The translations under genes and the position numbers were made by a program. Shown here piece after piece: positions 50,865 to 59,739 of a stretch of 64,000 nucleotides of DNA. This DNA is from Gemmatimonadaceae bacterium. GTDB lineage: Bacteria > Latescibacterota > UBA2968 > UBA8231. The DNA is taken from positions 17,051-81,050 of the forward strand of contig JAPOZM010000114.1 of assembly GCA_026706075.1 (NCBI GenBank), written 5' to 3'. Each line of letters begins with the position of its first letter. Within the stretch, counting starts at the first letter, position 1. Below the pieces are notes generated by a model. It saw only the letters and a list, made by a program, of their open reading frames with translations. It searched no databases and had not been told where the DNA came from.

Positions 50865-52016
50865 ATGCCTCGAAGACAACCGGATGCCAGGCTGATGCGG
50901 GTGTGCATGGTCCTCTTCGGGGACCTGCGATTCGACTTCCGCGTCTTCCGGGAGGCCGACGCGTTGAGGACCGCCGGTCACCAAGTCGTGCTGGTCGCCT
51001 CCGACTTCGGAGGCCGCCTGCCGTCGGTGTGGGACGACTTCGAGTTCCGCCGAATCCCGGTGGATCGCTCGAAATCCCTGCGGCGGACATACCCGCTCTT
51101 CTGGCACCGCGCGGCGAGACTCGCCTGGGAGGTGGATGCGGATGTCTACCACGCCCACGATCTAGACGCCTTGTGGCCGGCCGCGCGGGCAGCCGGGCGC
51201 CGTGGGGCCTGCCTGGTGTATGACTCCCACGAGCTGTTCGTCGAGCAATCCTCCCTGGTGCGGCGGGCAGGCGTGCGCGGTTTCTGGGGCTGGCTGGAAC
51301 GCCGCCTCGTCCGGCGCGTCGACCGGGTGCTGACGGTCAGCGCAGCCATCGCCGACACACTTCAACAGACCTATGACCTGGAGCCGCCACCGATCCTTGT
51401 CCGCAACCTGCCTCCCTTCCGCGAGCCCGTCTCCGGCGACGGCCTCCGTCAGGCCCTCGGGCTGGACGGCGATGACGAGCCGCTGGCCCTGTACCAGGGT
51501 GGGTTCCTCACCGACAACGGGCTGGCCGAACAGATCACCGCCATGAGCCGCATAGGAGTGGGGCGCCTCGTGCTGCTCGGCAGCGGTCCCATGGAGGAGG
51601 GCTTGCGCCACCAGGTGGCGTCCCTGGGCCTGCAAGACCGGGTGCGCTTCCTGCCGCGCAGGCCCTTTCCGCAGTTGCACGCTCTCACGTGCGGAGCCGA
51701 TCTGGGCCTGTGCGTGATCAAGCCGGCGGGCAACAGCTTTCTCTGGTCCATGCCCAACAAGCTCTTCGAGTACCTGATGGCCGGACTGCCCGTTCTCGCC
51801 GGGGATACCCCCGAAATCCGCCGCGTGATCGAGGACACGGGAGCCGGCGTGCTCGTCGATCCGGCAGATCCGGACGCCATCGCCGGCCCCCTGCGCGAGC
51901 TGTTGACCGATGAGCCCCGCCGGCGGCGACTGGGCGAGGCGGCCGCGAGGTCCGCCCGGCGCTACTGCTGGGAGCGGGAGGCCCCCAGATTGCTGGAGGC
52001 GTACGCGCAACTGTGA
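50865..52016 (+). CDS. Family 4-type (GT-B) glycosyltransferase
   Basis: The 383-residue protein has two Rossmann domains. The N-terminal part shows RVCMVLFGDLRFDFRVFREA and HAHDLDALWPA. The C-terminal sugar-nucleotide domain ends with FEYLMAGLPVLAGDTPEIR, the E-x7-E-like retaining GT motif region. It probably adds sugars to a cell-envelope polysaccharide or glycolipid. Its stop overlaps the next gene by 4 bases (GTGA). No membrane segment is clear. Confidence 0.8.
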   Translation: MPRRQPDARLMRVCMVLFGDLRFDFRVFREADALRTAGHQVVLVASDFGGRLPSVWDDFEFRRIPVDRSKSLRRTYPLFWHRAARLAWEVDADVYHAHDLDALWPAARAAGRRGACLVYDSHELFVEQSSLVRRAGVRGFWGWLERRLVRRVDRVLTVSAAIADTLQQTYDLEPPPILVRNLPPFREPVSGDGLRQALGLDGDDEPLALYQGGFLTDNGLAEQITAMSRIGVGRLVLLGSGPMEEGLRHQVASLGLQDRVRFLPRRPFPQLHALTCGADLGLCVIKPAGNSFLWSMPNKLFEYLMAGLPVLAGDTPEIRRVIEDTGAGVLVDPADPDAIAGPLRELLTDEPRRRRLGEAAARSARRYCWEREAPRLLEAYAQL

Positions 52017-52984
52017 CCACCCCGGAGCCCGTGGGCGGTCTCCGGCTCTCCGTGGTTCTGCCCACATACCGGGCGCCGGAGTTGCTGGCCGCGGCCTTGC
52101 GCTCCCTTGCCGCCCAGGACGTAGCGCCCGGCATGGCGGAGATCATCGTGGTCGACGATGGCTCGCCGGGCTTCGACCCCTCTCCACTCCCGGGACTCGC
52201 CGCGCCTCTGCCGATGCGCTCCATTCACTTCGAGCGAAACCGCGGCCGGGCAGCGGCGCGCAACGCGGGAATCGAGTCAGCACGGGGGGAGGTGGTCGTC
52301 TTTCTCGATGGAGACATGACCGTCAGGCCCGGATTCCTGTCTGCTCACGATGCCTTCCACCGGCAGAGCCCCGGATGCGCCGCCGTCGGCGAAATCCGCT
52401 GGGGGCCCGAGATTCCGGACACCGCTCTCACTCGCTATTTCGCCAGCCGCGGGGTAGCCCGGTTCGAGCCGGGGCCCGTGCCCTTCAAGTGCTTCGTCAC
52501 CGGCAACTCCTCCGTGCCTCTGTCGATTCTACATGCGCTCGGAGGCTTCGATGAAGGACTGTCCGCCTACGGCGGCGAAGACCTGGAACTCGGCTATCGC
52601 CTCCACCTGCATGGAGTGCCCGTCCACTCGCTACCCGGTGCCCGAACCCTCCATCACAGTTGGAGGCCGCTTGCCGCCACATGCCGGGCCATGGAGACCT
52701 ACGGGCGCCAATCGCTGCCCCGGATGGTCGACACCCACCCCGACCTTGCTTCGGTCCTGCGGCTCGGCTTCATGACCCGGGGCCTGCTCGACCCACGAAG
52801 ATGGCTGCCGCGCATGGCCCTCTGGGGCCCCCTGTACCACGGTGTCCGGTGGCCGGCCGAACGCATGGGGAGTGCGCCTTGGCCGTCCATTCTGTACGAC
52901 TACCTGTGCTGGGCGGGCCGGACGCGCGGCTACCTTCAGGCCCGTGGCCGGGACATGCCGTCCAGGGCCGGCCCCGAAGGGTGA
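52013..52984 (+). CDS. Family 2-type (GT-A) glycosyltransferase
   Basis: The 323-residue product begins at GTG 52013. LSVVLPTYRAPELL is the typical opening, VVDDGSP holds the nucleotide-binding aspartates, FLDGDM is the D-x-D metal site and YGGEDLELGYR the acceptor-side E-D motif. The C-terminal about 90 residues are helical with no clear membrane anchor. With the GT-B gene overlapping in front, it likely builds one glycan. Confidence 0.85.
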   Translation: MTTPEPVGGLRLSVVLPTYRAPELLAAALRSLAAQDVAPGMAEIIVVDDGSPGFDPSPLPGLAAPLPMRSIHFERNRGRAAARNAGIESARGEVVVFLDGDMTVRPGFLSAHDAFHRQSPGCAAVGEIRWGPEIPDTALTRYFASRGVARFEPGPVPFKCFVTGNSSVPLSILHALGGFDEGLSAYGGEDLELGYRLHLHGVPVHSLPGARTLHHSWRPLAATCRAMETYGRQSLPRMVDTHPDLASVLRLGFMTRGLLDPRRWLPRMALWGPLYHGVRWPAERMGSAPWPSILYDYLCWAGRTRGYLQARGRDMPSRAGPEG

Positions 52985-53055
52985 TTGCCCATCTTGGCGC
53001 CGAGAACAGCCGATCCTACCTTGGTCGAGGGCCTGACGAGCCCGGGGGGATAGCG

Positions 53056-53565
53056 ATGCGTATTGGAAGCATGTGGGGTCTGGCCGGCCCGCTGATCTGC
53101 TCCATCGTTGCCTTGCCGACCTCGGCAGAGGAGGATGGCGCGACGATTTGGGGCCCCGACCGCGCGAGCACGGTGAAAGCGATGAAGCAGGTGGTGCGCG
53201 CCCTGGGCGTAAGGAGCTGCCTGTACTGCCACGTCAAGTCGGAGGGACGGGTCGACTACAAGGCCGAGACAGAGCACAAGGAAGTCGCCCGGATCATGAA
53301 GCGCGCCTTTGTCGACAGCCTTGTGGCGCGAGGCGATGGAGAGCTGGTGCTGAAGGAAGAGGGCAAGACGCTGAGAATCAGGGCCCGCCACGAGCCCCGG
53401 GGTGAGGATGCCGGGATCTACATCACGATGGTGGAAGAGCCCGCGGGAGGAGAGCCGGGCCGGACGGTTGAAAGCCGCGTCGGTCTCCCCGGGAGCGGCC
53501 AGTTGAACTGCGCCACCTGCCACGCCGGCAGCGTGCACTTTCTGCCGCAGCCGGGAGACGAGTGA
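53056..53565 (+). CDS. Secreted dihaem cytochrome c resembling the reaction-centre cytochrome subunit family
   Basis: The 169-residue product has a signal peptide (core WGLAGPLICSIVALPTSA). Two haem c sites, CLYCH and CATCH, lie about 105 residues apart. The pattern (short spacer, a KxxARxM-like segment after the first haem, second haem near the C-terminus) matches the photosynthetic reaction-centre cytochrome c subunit family, which also occurs in non-phototrophs such as Acidobacteriota. It should act as a periplasmic electron carrier matured by the ccm operon. A GGGGGG tract lies 6 bases before ATG 53056. Confidence 0.75.
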   Translation: MRIGSMWGLAGPLICSIVALPTSAEEDGATIWGPDRASTVKAMKQVVRALGVRSCLYCHVKSEGRVDYKAETEHKEVARIMKRAFVDSLVARGDGELVLKEEGKTLRIRARHEPRGEDAGIYITMVEEPAGGEPGRTVESRVGLPGSGQLNCATCHAGSVHFLPQPGDE

Positions 53566-53575
53566 GGCTGGCGGG

Positions 53576-54451
53576 TCAGCCCACCAGCGCTTCGTGCACG
53601 GTTTGGCCGATCTCGGCCGGGCCTCGGCACACGCGGATCCCGGCCGCCTCCAGGGCCTTCATCTTGTCTTCGGCGGTTCCCTCGCCGCCGGAGACAATGG
53701 CGCCCGCGTGACCCATCCTGCGGCCGGGAGGGGCGGTCCTCCCGGCGATGAAGCCGATCACCGGGCGACCGAAGTGGCGCCGCACGTATGTGGCCGCTTC
53801 CTCTTCGGCGGTGCCCCCGATCTCGCCAATCATGACCACGGCCCGGGTAGCCGCGTCGTCACGGAACAGTTTGAAGGCGTCAAGGAAGCTGGTACCAATG
53901 ATCGGGTCGCCGCCGATCCCGATGCATGTCGACTGGCCCAGGCCCCGTTCCGTCAACTGCCAGACCGCCTCGTAGGTGAGCGTCCCCGAACGGGAGATGA
54001 CCCCCACCTCTCCTGGCTGGAAGATCGACCCGGGCATGATCCCGATCTTGCACGCTCCGGGGGTGATCACGCCCGGGCAGTTCGGGCCGATGAGGCGAGT
54101 GCCACGGTGGTCCCGCAGGTACTCGCGCACGCGGACCATGTCCGCCACGGGGATGCCCTCGCTGATGCAGGCGACGGTTGCCATCCCGGCGTCGGCCGCC
54201 TCCATGATCGCGTCGGCGGCGAAGGGGGCGGGAACGAAGACGACGGAGGCGTCTGCCCCGGTCTCCGCGACCCCCTGGGCGACGGTGTTGAATACGGGCA
54301 GGCCCTCGAAGGTCTGACCGCCCTTGCCGGGCGTCGATCCGCCCACGACGCGGGTGCCGTACTCGATCATCTGCCGGGTGTGGAAGGACCCTTCGGACCC
54401 GGTAATCCCCTGGACGAAGACCCGGGTCGCTCTATCGACGAGGACACTCAT
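53576..54451 (-). CDS. sucD: Succinyl-CoA ligase alpha subunit (SucD)
   Basis: The 291-residue protein is full length. CoA binding lies in the first domain (VFVQGITGSEGSFHT), the catalytic histidine in GHAGAIVSG and the phosphate-loop region in GPNCPG. It works with SucC, interconverting succinyl-CoA and succinate with ATP or GTP. ATG 54451 overlaps the sucC stop by 4 bases (ATGA). Its stop is 10 bases from the end of the convergent cytochrome gene. Confidence 0.95.
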   Translation of the reverse strand: MSVLVDRATRVFVQGITGSEGSFHTRQMIEYGTRVVGGSTPGKGGQTFEGLPVFNTVAQGVAETGADASVVFVPAPFAADAIMEAADAGMATVACISEGIPVADMVRVREYLRDHRGTRLIGPNCPGVITPGACKIGIMPGSIFQPGEVGVISRSGTLTYEAVWQLTERGLGQSTCIGIGGDPIIGTSFLDAFKLFRDDAATRAVVMIGEIGGTAEEEAATYVRRHFGRPVIGFIAGRTAPPGRRMGHAGAIVSGGEGTAEDKMKALEAAGIRVCRGPAEIGQTVHEALVG

Positions 54452-55605
54452 GGCAGCAGGGCCACGGCCTTCTCGGCCGCGTCCTTGAGTCCGATGCCAA
54501 CGGTGAAGTCGAGCTCCGAGTCGTTGAGCATTTCCGCGGCCACCTCGGCGTTGGTTCCGGCCAGACGAACGACCACCGGAACCCGCACGGCGATGTTTTC
54601 CTGGGCCTGGATCACCCCTTGGGCGACGCGGTCGCAACGCACGATGCCACCGAAGATGTTGATGAGTATCACCTTGACCTTCGTATCGGCCAGCAGGATG
54701 CGGAACCCGTTCTCCACCGTCTCGGCGCTGGCCCCGCCCCCGATGTCGAGGAAGTTGGCCGGCTCTCCGCCGGCGAGCTTGATGATGTCCATCGTCGCCA
54801 TGGCCAGGCCCGCGCCGTTCACCATGCAGCCGATGTCCCCGTCGAGCCGGATGTAGCTGAGTCCGTACTTCGAGGCTTCGACCTCCAGGGGGTCTTCCTC
54901 GTCCAGGTCACGCAGCTCGAGATGGTCCTTGCGCCACAGCACGGCGTTGTCGTCGAAGTCGATCTTCGCGTCGAGGGCCAGCACCTGGCCGTCACCGGTG
55001 ACGACCAGGGGGTTGACCTCGGCGATAGAGCATGAGGCCGAACGGTACGCCTCGTAGAGCTTGATCAGCAGGCCGGACACGGACCGCGCCAAGGTGCCCT
55101 CGAAACCGAGGCCGAAGGCCAGCCGGTTCGCCTGATAGGGCAACAGGCCAAGACCCGGGTGAACGGTCTCGCGCAGGATCGCCTCCGGGTTTGTGGCGGC
55201 CACCTCTTCGATCTCCACGCCACCCTCCTGGCTGACCATGACCACGTCCCGGCCCTGGGCCCGGTCGAGGGTGATGCCGAGGTACAGCTCACGATCGATG
55301 GGGCTGGCCCTTTCCACGAGAACCTGCTTCACCCTCCGGCCCTCGGGGCCGGTCTGATGGGTCACCAGCTGCATGCCGAGGATCTCCCCGGCGGCCCTCC
55401 GTGCATCGGCGGCCGATTCGGCGAGCTTGACGCCACCGCCCTTTCCCCTCCCACCGGCGTGGATCTGGGCCTTCACGACGACTGGCCCTCCGAGCTCCCG
55501 GGCCACGCCTTCGGCCTCGTCCGGACTGTGCGCCACACCGCCATCGGGCACGGGCACGCCGTGCTGCCGCAGCAACTTCTTGGCCTGGAACTCATGGATC
55601 TTCAT
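54448..55605 (-). CDS. sucC: Succinyl-CoA ligase beta subunit (SucC)
   Basis: The 385-residue protein has the ATP-grasp domain (VVKAQIHAGGRGKGGGVKL; PVVVK) and the C-terminal CoA-ligase domain (NIFGGIVRCDRVAQG). It begins MKIHEFQAKKLL as in most SucC. Specificity for ATP or GTP cannot be told. The gene follows frdD after 125 bases with a structured gap, making the order frdABCD-sucC-sucD. Confidence 0.95.
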   Translation of the reverse strand: MKIHEFQAKKLLRQHGVPVPDGGVAHSPDEAEGVARELGGPVVVKAQIHAGGRGKGGGVKLAESAADARRAAGEILGMQLVTHQTGPEGRRVKQVLVERASPIDRELYLGITLDRAQGRDVVMVSQEGGVEIEEVAATNPEAILRETVHPGLGLLPYQANRLAFGLGFEGTLARSVSGLLIKLYEAYRSASCSIAEVNPLVVTGDGQVLALDAKIDFDDNAVLWRKDHLELRDLDEEDPLEVEASKYGLSYIRLDGDIGCMVNGAGLAMATMDIIKLAGGEPANFLDIGGGASAETVENGFRILLADTKVKVILINIFGGIVRCDRVAQGVIQAQENIAVRVPVVVRLAGTNAEVAAEMLNDSELDFTVGIGLKDAAEKAVALLP

Positions 55606-55638
55606 GTTCGCGCGCTCGCTCGGAGAGACGTGCCCCCG

Positions 55639-55682
55639 CCCGGAGTCAAGGGGCTCGCCAGCGGGCTTCGCCCCGCTCCGGG
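55639..55682 (-). promoter_or_regulatory. Inverted repeat (7-bp outer stem with inner hairpin) between frdD and sucC
   Basis: CCCGGAG at 55639-55645 pairs with CTCCGGG at 55676-55682, and an inner GCGGG/CCCGC hairpin lies between. On the leftward transcript it precedes sucC. There is no T-tract, so it could be a processing site, weak attenuator or leader structure rather than a full terminator. Confidence 0.4.
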
Positions 55683-55730
55683 TGGCTCAGGATCTTCGGG
55701 ATGAGGCCGGGCTCTCCGACGGAGGCCCGC

Positions 55731-56090
55731 TCACAGCAAGACCAACAGTAGCCAAGCCGAGGCGGCGGTCCCCGCCAGCGCCACTCCGTAGCAGAGCACG
55801 GCCACCGGCATTTGAGCGCGGATCCCCAGCTCATGCAGGGTGAAGCGGATACGGTGAGCGGCGTGAAACAGGGGCATGGCAAGTAGGACGAACAGATAGA
55901 CTCTCACCAGGGGAGAATCGATCAGGGCCTGCATTCGCCCGTGGGAAAGGTCCCCGGGGTCGATCCAGGCCAGGGGGACCGCCAGGCCGTCCAGCAGGAT
56001 ATGGATCGGCACCAGCAGGGCGGCCACGACGCCGCCGGCCGAGAACATCCCCCACCAGAAGGGCTCCTTGGTGTCTTTCCTGTAGTTCAC
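55731..56090 (-). CDS. frdD: Fumarate reductase membrane subunit D
   Basis: The 119-residue protein has three membrane segments and aligns by pattern with FrdD: FWWGMFSAGGVVAALLVPI, AVPLAWIDPGDLS and FHAAHRIRFTLHELGI. It anchors FrdAB and helps bind quinone. GTG 56090 is the start. It is 10 bases after frdC. Like the E. coli subunit it has no obvious haem ligands. Confidence 0.88.
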   Translation of the reverse strand: MNYRKDTKEPFWWGMFSAGGVVAALLVPIHILLDGLAVPLAWIDPGDLSHGRMQALIDSPLVRVYLFVLLAMPLFHAAHRIRFTLHELGIRAQMPVAVLCYGVALAGTAASAWLLLVLL

Positions 56091-56100
56091 GCCGAACCGT

Positions 56101-56499
56101 TCACGCTCCGAGGAAGTACGCCGCCACGGCTGCGGAGATCACGATCCAGGCGCCCAGGGCGCCAACCAGCATCATCCACCCGGGCATGGTCCAGGCGCCC
56201 AGACGCACGACCTGGATTCTCGAGGCGGCCTGGAACCAAGTCACCGTATGGTAGACGGAAAAGAGAAAGGCGACGCCATAGAACGCCACGGCGCCCGGGG
56301 TGCTCAGCAACTCCCGCAGGTGTCCGTAGGCCTCCGGCCCCCTCGACAGCAGAAAGAACTCGTACAGGTAGACCAACACGAAGAGCGCGATGAAGACGCT
56401 CGAAAGCTCGCGCATCATGAACAGGAAGTAGCTCCTCGACTTCAGCCACCACATGGCCGACATCTCGGGCCGATAGACCTTCACACTCGTCCCCTTCAC
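56101..56499 (-). CDS. frdC: Fumarate reductase membrane subunit C
   Basis: The 132-residue protein has three hydrophobic segments and the FrdC pattern: YRPEMSAMWWLKSRSYFLFMMRE, SRGPEAYGH and VYHTVTWFQAA. It provides the quinone site with FrdD. GTG 56499 overlaps the frdB stop by 4 bases. No haem-binding histidine pair is evident, so the enzyme resembles the haem-free quinol:fumarate reductase class. Confidence 0.88.
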   Translation of the reverse strand: MKGTSVKVYRPEMSAMWWLKSRSYFLFMMRELSSVFIALFVLVYLYEFFLLSRGPEAYGHLRELLSTPGAVAFYGVAFLFSVYHTVTWFQAASRIQVVRLGAWTMPGWMMLVGALGAWIVISAAVAAYFLGA

Positions 56500-57242
56500 T
56501 TGCCTCCGAAAGGCATCAGGATCGACTTGAACCAGTGTTGGGTGGCGGCCACCTTAGTGCGCTGAATCGCCGCGGCCGGATCGACATCCTTCGGGCAGAC
56601 TTCCGAGCACTCGCCGACGAAGGTGCACTCCCAGATACCCTGGCTCGAGGCAACGACCTCGGCACGCTCGTCGTTGCCCTGGTCGCGGCTGTCCAGGTTG
56701 TAGCGATGGCCCAGGGCCAGCGCCGCCGGGCCGATGAACTCCTGCTCCCGTCCATATACAGGGCAGGCCGAATAGCAGAGCATGCAGTTGATGCACATGC
56801 TGAACTGCTTGAACTCCTTGAGCTCCGCCGGCGACTGCAGGTACTCGCCCTCGGAGACGGGCTGCTCCTCCTCACGCACGATCCATGGCTTGACGGCCTT
56901 CAGCTTCTCCATGAAATCGTCCATGTCGATCACCAGATCGCGGATGATCCCGAAGTTGGCCAGAGGCTCCACTCGGATCGGATCCGGATAGTAGTCGCGC
57001 AGGAAGGTGGCGCAGGTGAGCTTTGGTTCGCCGTTGATCATCATCCCGCAGCTGCCGCACACGCCCATGCGGCACGACCAGCGATAGGACAGGGACTCGT
57101 CGACCTCGTCCTTGATGTGGTTGAGGGCATCGAGGACAACCCAGTCTTCCCGGTAGGGAATCTGGAACTCCTGCTTCGAGGGCTTCTCGTCTGCCTGGGG
57201 GTTGTAGCGCGTGACGGAGAGGGTGATCGTGGCGTCGCTCAT
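56496..57242 (-). CDS. frdB: Fumarate reductase iron-sulfur subunit
   Basis: The 248-residue protein has an N-terminal ferredoxin domain with the 2Fe-2S cysteines (CRMGVCGSCGMM and a later C) and a C-terminal 4Fe-4S/3Fe-4S domain (CINCMLCYSACP and GECSEVCPKDVDP). It links FrdA flavin to quinol in the membrane. The ATG directly follows the frdA stop. Confidence 0.93.
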   Translation of the reverse strand: MSDATITLSVTRYNPQADEKPSKQEFQIPYREDWVVLDALNHIKDEVDESLSYRWSCRMGVCGSCGMMINGEPKLTCATFLRDYYPDPIRVEPLANFGIIRDLVIDMDDFMEKLKAVKPWIVREEEQPVSEGEYLQSPAELKEFKQFSMCINCMLCYSACPVYGREQEFIGPAALALGHRYNLDSRDQGNDERAEVVASSQGIWECTFVGECSEVCPKDVDPAAAIQRTKVAATQHWFKSILMPFGGK

Positions 57243-58961
57243 CTAGTACTTCCGTTCCTCGGGCTGCCAGCGCGTGATGGTGGCCGGAAGGTACTCGATC
57301 CTCGGGTCCTCGCCGTCCGGGTCGCGGATGGCCAGAGAGTGGGAGAGAAAGCGGCCATCGTCCCGGGCCTCGTGGTCGGAGCGCGCATGGGAGCCCCGGG
57401 ATTCCTCCCGAAGCAGGGCGGAGTGGGCAAGGGACTCGGCCACGTCGAGCATGCACCCGAGTTCGAGGGCGGTGGTCAACTGGGTGTTGAAGACCAGGGA
57501 GTGATCGTCGATGCCCACCCGCTGGTAGCGCTCCTTGAGGGCGCGGATCTGCTCGCATGCGATGGTCAGTTCCTCGGCCGTGCGGTAGATGCCGGCGCCC
57601 GACTCCATCGCCCCCTGCAGGTCGGTGCGGATCTGGCTCACCCTTTCGGTACGGCCCTCGTCCTCGCCCAGCAAGGTGGACCGGATGCGCTCCTCCTCAT
57701 CGCGGACCAAGGCCTCCAGCACCCCGGATCGGGGGCTGTCCCGTTCGCTGGCAGAACGCCCGGCGGCCCTCCCCGCGCGGGCACCGAAGACCAAGCATTC
57801 GGTCAGGGAGTTGGAGCCCAGGCGATTGGCGCCGTTCAGGCTCACGCAGGCCGTCTCACCGGCGGCGTAGAGGCCAGCCACGGGGGTGGCGCCGTCGATG
57901 TCGGTGTGCACGCCCCCCATCATGTAGTGGACTACCGGTCGCACCGGAATCGGTTCGTGGACGGGGTCGATGCCGACATAGTTGCGGGTAAGCTCGCGCA
58001 CGAAGGGCAGCTTCTCGTCGATGGCCTTCTCGCCGAGGTGCCGCAGATCCAGATGCACGTACTGCCCGTGCTCGCCTTCAAATACCCGTCCCGCCCGCAT
58101 CTCGTGGACGAAGGCGCGGGAAAGGATGTCACGGGGCCCGAGCTCCATCTTGCCGGGCACGTACTCGCTCAGGTACCGGTCCCCCTCGCTGTTGACCAGG
58201 TACCCCCCCTCGCCCCGCGAGGCCTCCGTCATCAGGATGCCGGTCACCGGCAAGCCTGTCGGGTGGTACTGGACGAACTCCATGTCCTTCAGCGGACAAC
58301 CTGCCCGATAGGCCATGGACATGCCGTCGCCGGTCTTGATGGCGGCATTCGTCGTGAAGGGGAAGACCCGGCCCCCGCCGCCCGTGCACAAGATGACGGC
58401 ACGGGCGGGAAGGGCGTGCAGGCCGCCCTGGTGAAGGTTCAGGGCGGCGACGCCGCACACCCTGCCTTCGTCGACGAGGAGGGAGGTGACGTACCACTCG
58501 TCGTAGCGGTGGATCCGGCTGTGCTTGAGCGACGTCTGAAACAACGCGTGCAGCATGTGGAAGCCGGTCTTGTCCGCGGCGTAGAGGGTGCGCTTCGTGC
58601 TCATGCCTCCGAAGGCGCGCACGCTGACTCGGCCGTCTGGATCGCGACTCCACGGACATCCCCAGTGCTCGAGCTGGATGAGCTCCCCGGGGGCCTCGTT
58701 GACGAACGCCTCGACCACGTCCTGGTCGGCCAGGAAATCCGATCCCTTGATCGTGTCGAAGGCATGGGAGTCGAGGCTGTCCTCGTCCCGGACCACGGCG
58801 GCCGACCCGCCCTCGGCGGAGACCGTGTGGGAACGCATGGGGTAGACCTTGGACACCAGGCCGACATGGATGTCGGGGTCGGCCTCGACGGCGGCGATGG
58901 CGGCGCGCAGACCGGCGGCCCCACCCCCGATGATGAGGACATCGAGGGAGGGGGTGTTCAT
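57243..58961 (-). CDS. frdA: Fumarate reductase / succinate dehydrogenase flavoprotein
   Basis: The 572-residue protein carries the FAD-binding fold (VLIIGGGAAGLRAA), the covalent-FAD histidine context SHTVSAEGG and catalytic residues in QYHPTG, TEASRGEGGYLVN and the RAFVHEM region. With FrdC and FrdD of the E. coli type, fumarate reduction is favoured, though the same enzymes can run as succinate dehydrogenase. No promoter is clear in the 137 bases upstream. Confidence 0.93.
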   Translation of the reverse strand: MNTPSLDVLIIGGGAAGLRAAIAAVEADPDIHVGLVSKVYPMRSHTVSAEGGSAAVVRDEDSLDSHAFDTIKGSDFLADQDVVEAFVNEAPGELIQLEHWGCPWSRDPDGRVSVRAFGGMSTKRTLYAADKTGFHMLHALFQTSLKHSRIHRYDEWYVTSLLVDEGRVCGVAALNLHQGGLHALPARAVILCTGGGGRVFPFTTNAAIKTGDGMSMAYRAGCPLKDMEFVQYHPTGLPVTGILMTEASRGEGGYLVNSEGDRYLSEYVPGKMELGPRDILSRAFVHEMRAGRVFEGEHGQYVHLDLRHLGEKAIDEKLPFVRELTRNYVGIDPVHEPIPVRPVVHYMMGGVHTDIDGATPVAGLYAAGETACVSLNGANRLGSNSLTECLVFGARAGRAAGRSASERDSPRSGVLEALVRDEEERIRSTLLGEDEGRTERVSQIRTDLQGAMESGAGIYRTAEELTIACEQIRALKERYQRVGIDDHSLVFNTQLTTALELGCMLDVAESLAHSALLREESRGSHARSDHEARDDGRFLSHSLAIRDPDGEDPRIEYLPATITRWQPEERKY

Positions 58962-59098
58962 CTCGGGATTGTGGATCGAGGGACTGGCAGAACTTCCACG
59001 GAACCGTCGCCGACGGCCTCAGAGCGGTGGCGACCGAAAGCGCCTCCGAAATGGGCCTGGTTCACAATGGCGACCCGGTGGCCGTGCAGCACGCTGGA

Positions 59099-59356
59099 TC
59101 AGGCGGTGGCGGGCTCGACGCGGACTCGCTTGCGGCGGCCGGCCGATTCGAACACGACCCGGCCGTCGACACAAGCGAAGAGTGTATCGTCGCCCCCCTT
59201 GCGGACATTCTGGCCAGGATGAATTCGAGTGCCCCGCTGGCGGATGATGATGGTCCCGGCCTGAACAGATTGGCCGCCAGCCCTCTTGACTCCCAGGCGC
59301 TTGGAGTTGCTGTCACGACCGTTCCTGGAACTGCCAACGCCTTTCTTGTGTGCCAT
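59099..59356 (-). CDS. rpmA: 50S ribosomal protein bL27
   Basis: The 85-residue protein begins MAHKKGVGSSRNGRDS, the standard bL27 start with no cleavable N-terminal extension, and contains LGVKRAGGQSV and IIIRQRGT. It supports peptidyl transfer. It is 12 bases after rplU. obgE, the common next gene, is absent here. Confidence 0.97.
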   Translation of the reverse strand: MAHKKGVGSSRNGRDSNSKRLGVKRAGGQSVQAGTIIIRQRGTRIHPGQNVRKGGDDTLFACVDGRVVFESAGRRKRVRVEPATA

Positions 59357-59368
59357 GCCGGGATTCCG

Positions 59369-59686
59369 TCAGTTCGGGGCAACGATGCCATCGATTTTGA
59401 GCTCGGTGTAGTCCTGCCGGTGCCCGTTGCGGCGGCGATAGTTCTTCCGGCGCTTGATCTTGAAGACCACGATCTTCTCGGCCCGCCCGTGACCAAGGAC
59501 GGTCGCCTCCACCGATGCCCCGTCGACATGGGGGCTGCCCACATGAGTGCCGCTGTCCGTGCGAAGGAGCAGAACCTGGGAGAGCACCTGCCTGTCGCCC
59601 TCTTGCAGGGCCAGCCTGGGGACGCGGACTACTGCCCCCTCCTCCACCTGAATCTGCTTGCCAGCGATATCGACAACGGCGTACAA
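59369..59686 (-). CDS. rplU: 50S ribosomal protein bL21
   Basis: The 105-residue protein matches bL21 throughout (MYAVVDIAGKQIQVEEG, FKIKRRKNYRRRNGHRQDYT). It starts at an uncommon TTG preceded by a strong AAGGAGG site. Upstream is a clear promoter and an inverted repeat near the transcription start, which may be a site for feedback control. Confidence 0.97.
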   Translation of the reverse strand: MYAVVDIAGKQIQVEEGAVVRVPRLALQEGDRQVLSQVLLLRTDSGTHVGSPHVDGASVEATVLGHGRAEKIVVFKIKRRKNYRRRNGHRQDYTELKIDGIVAPN

Positions 59687-59695
59687 GGATCCTCC

Positions 59696-59712
59696 TTCAG
59701 CGAACCGCTGAA
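59696..59712 (-). promoter_or_regulatory. 7-bp inverted repeat at the rplU transcription start
   Basis: TTCAGCG and CGCTGAA flank a 3-base loop (AAC on the plus strand). It overlaps the -10 box end and the expected start site, and would form a small hairpin just before the ribosome site in the leader. Confidence 0.45.
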
Positions 59713-59739
59713 GCTACGGGCGGGCCCCTGATCTGTCAA
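59711..59739 (-). promoter_or_regulatory. Promoter of rplU-rpmA
   Basis: On the minus strand TTGACA (59739-59734) is followed 17 bases later by TAGCTT (59716-59711). The -35 box is perfect and the -10 box weak. It lies 25 bases upstream of the rplU start. Confidence 0.6.
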
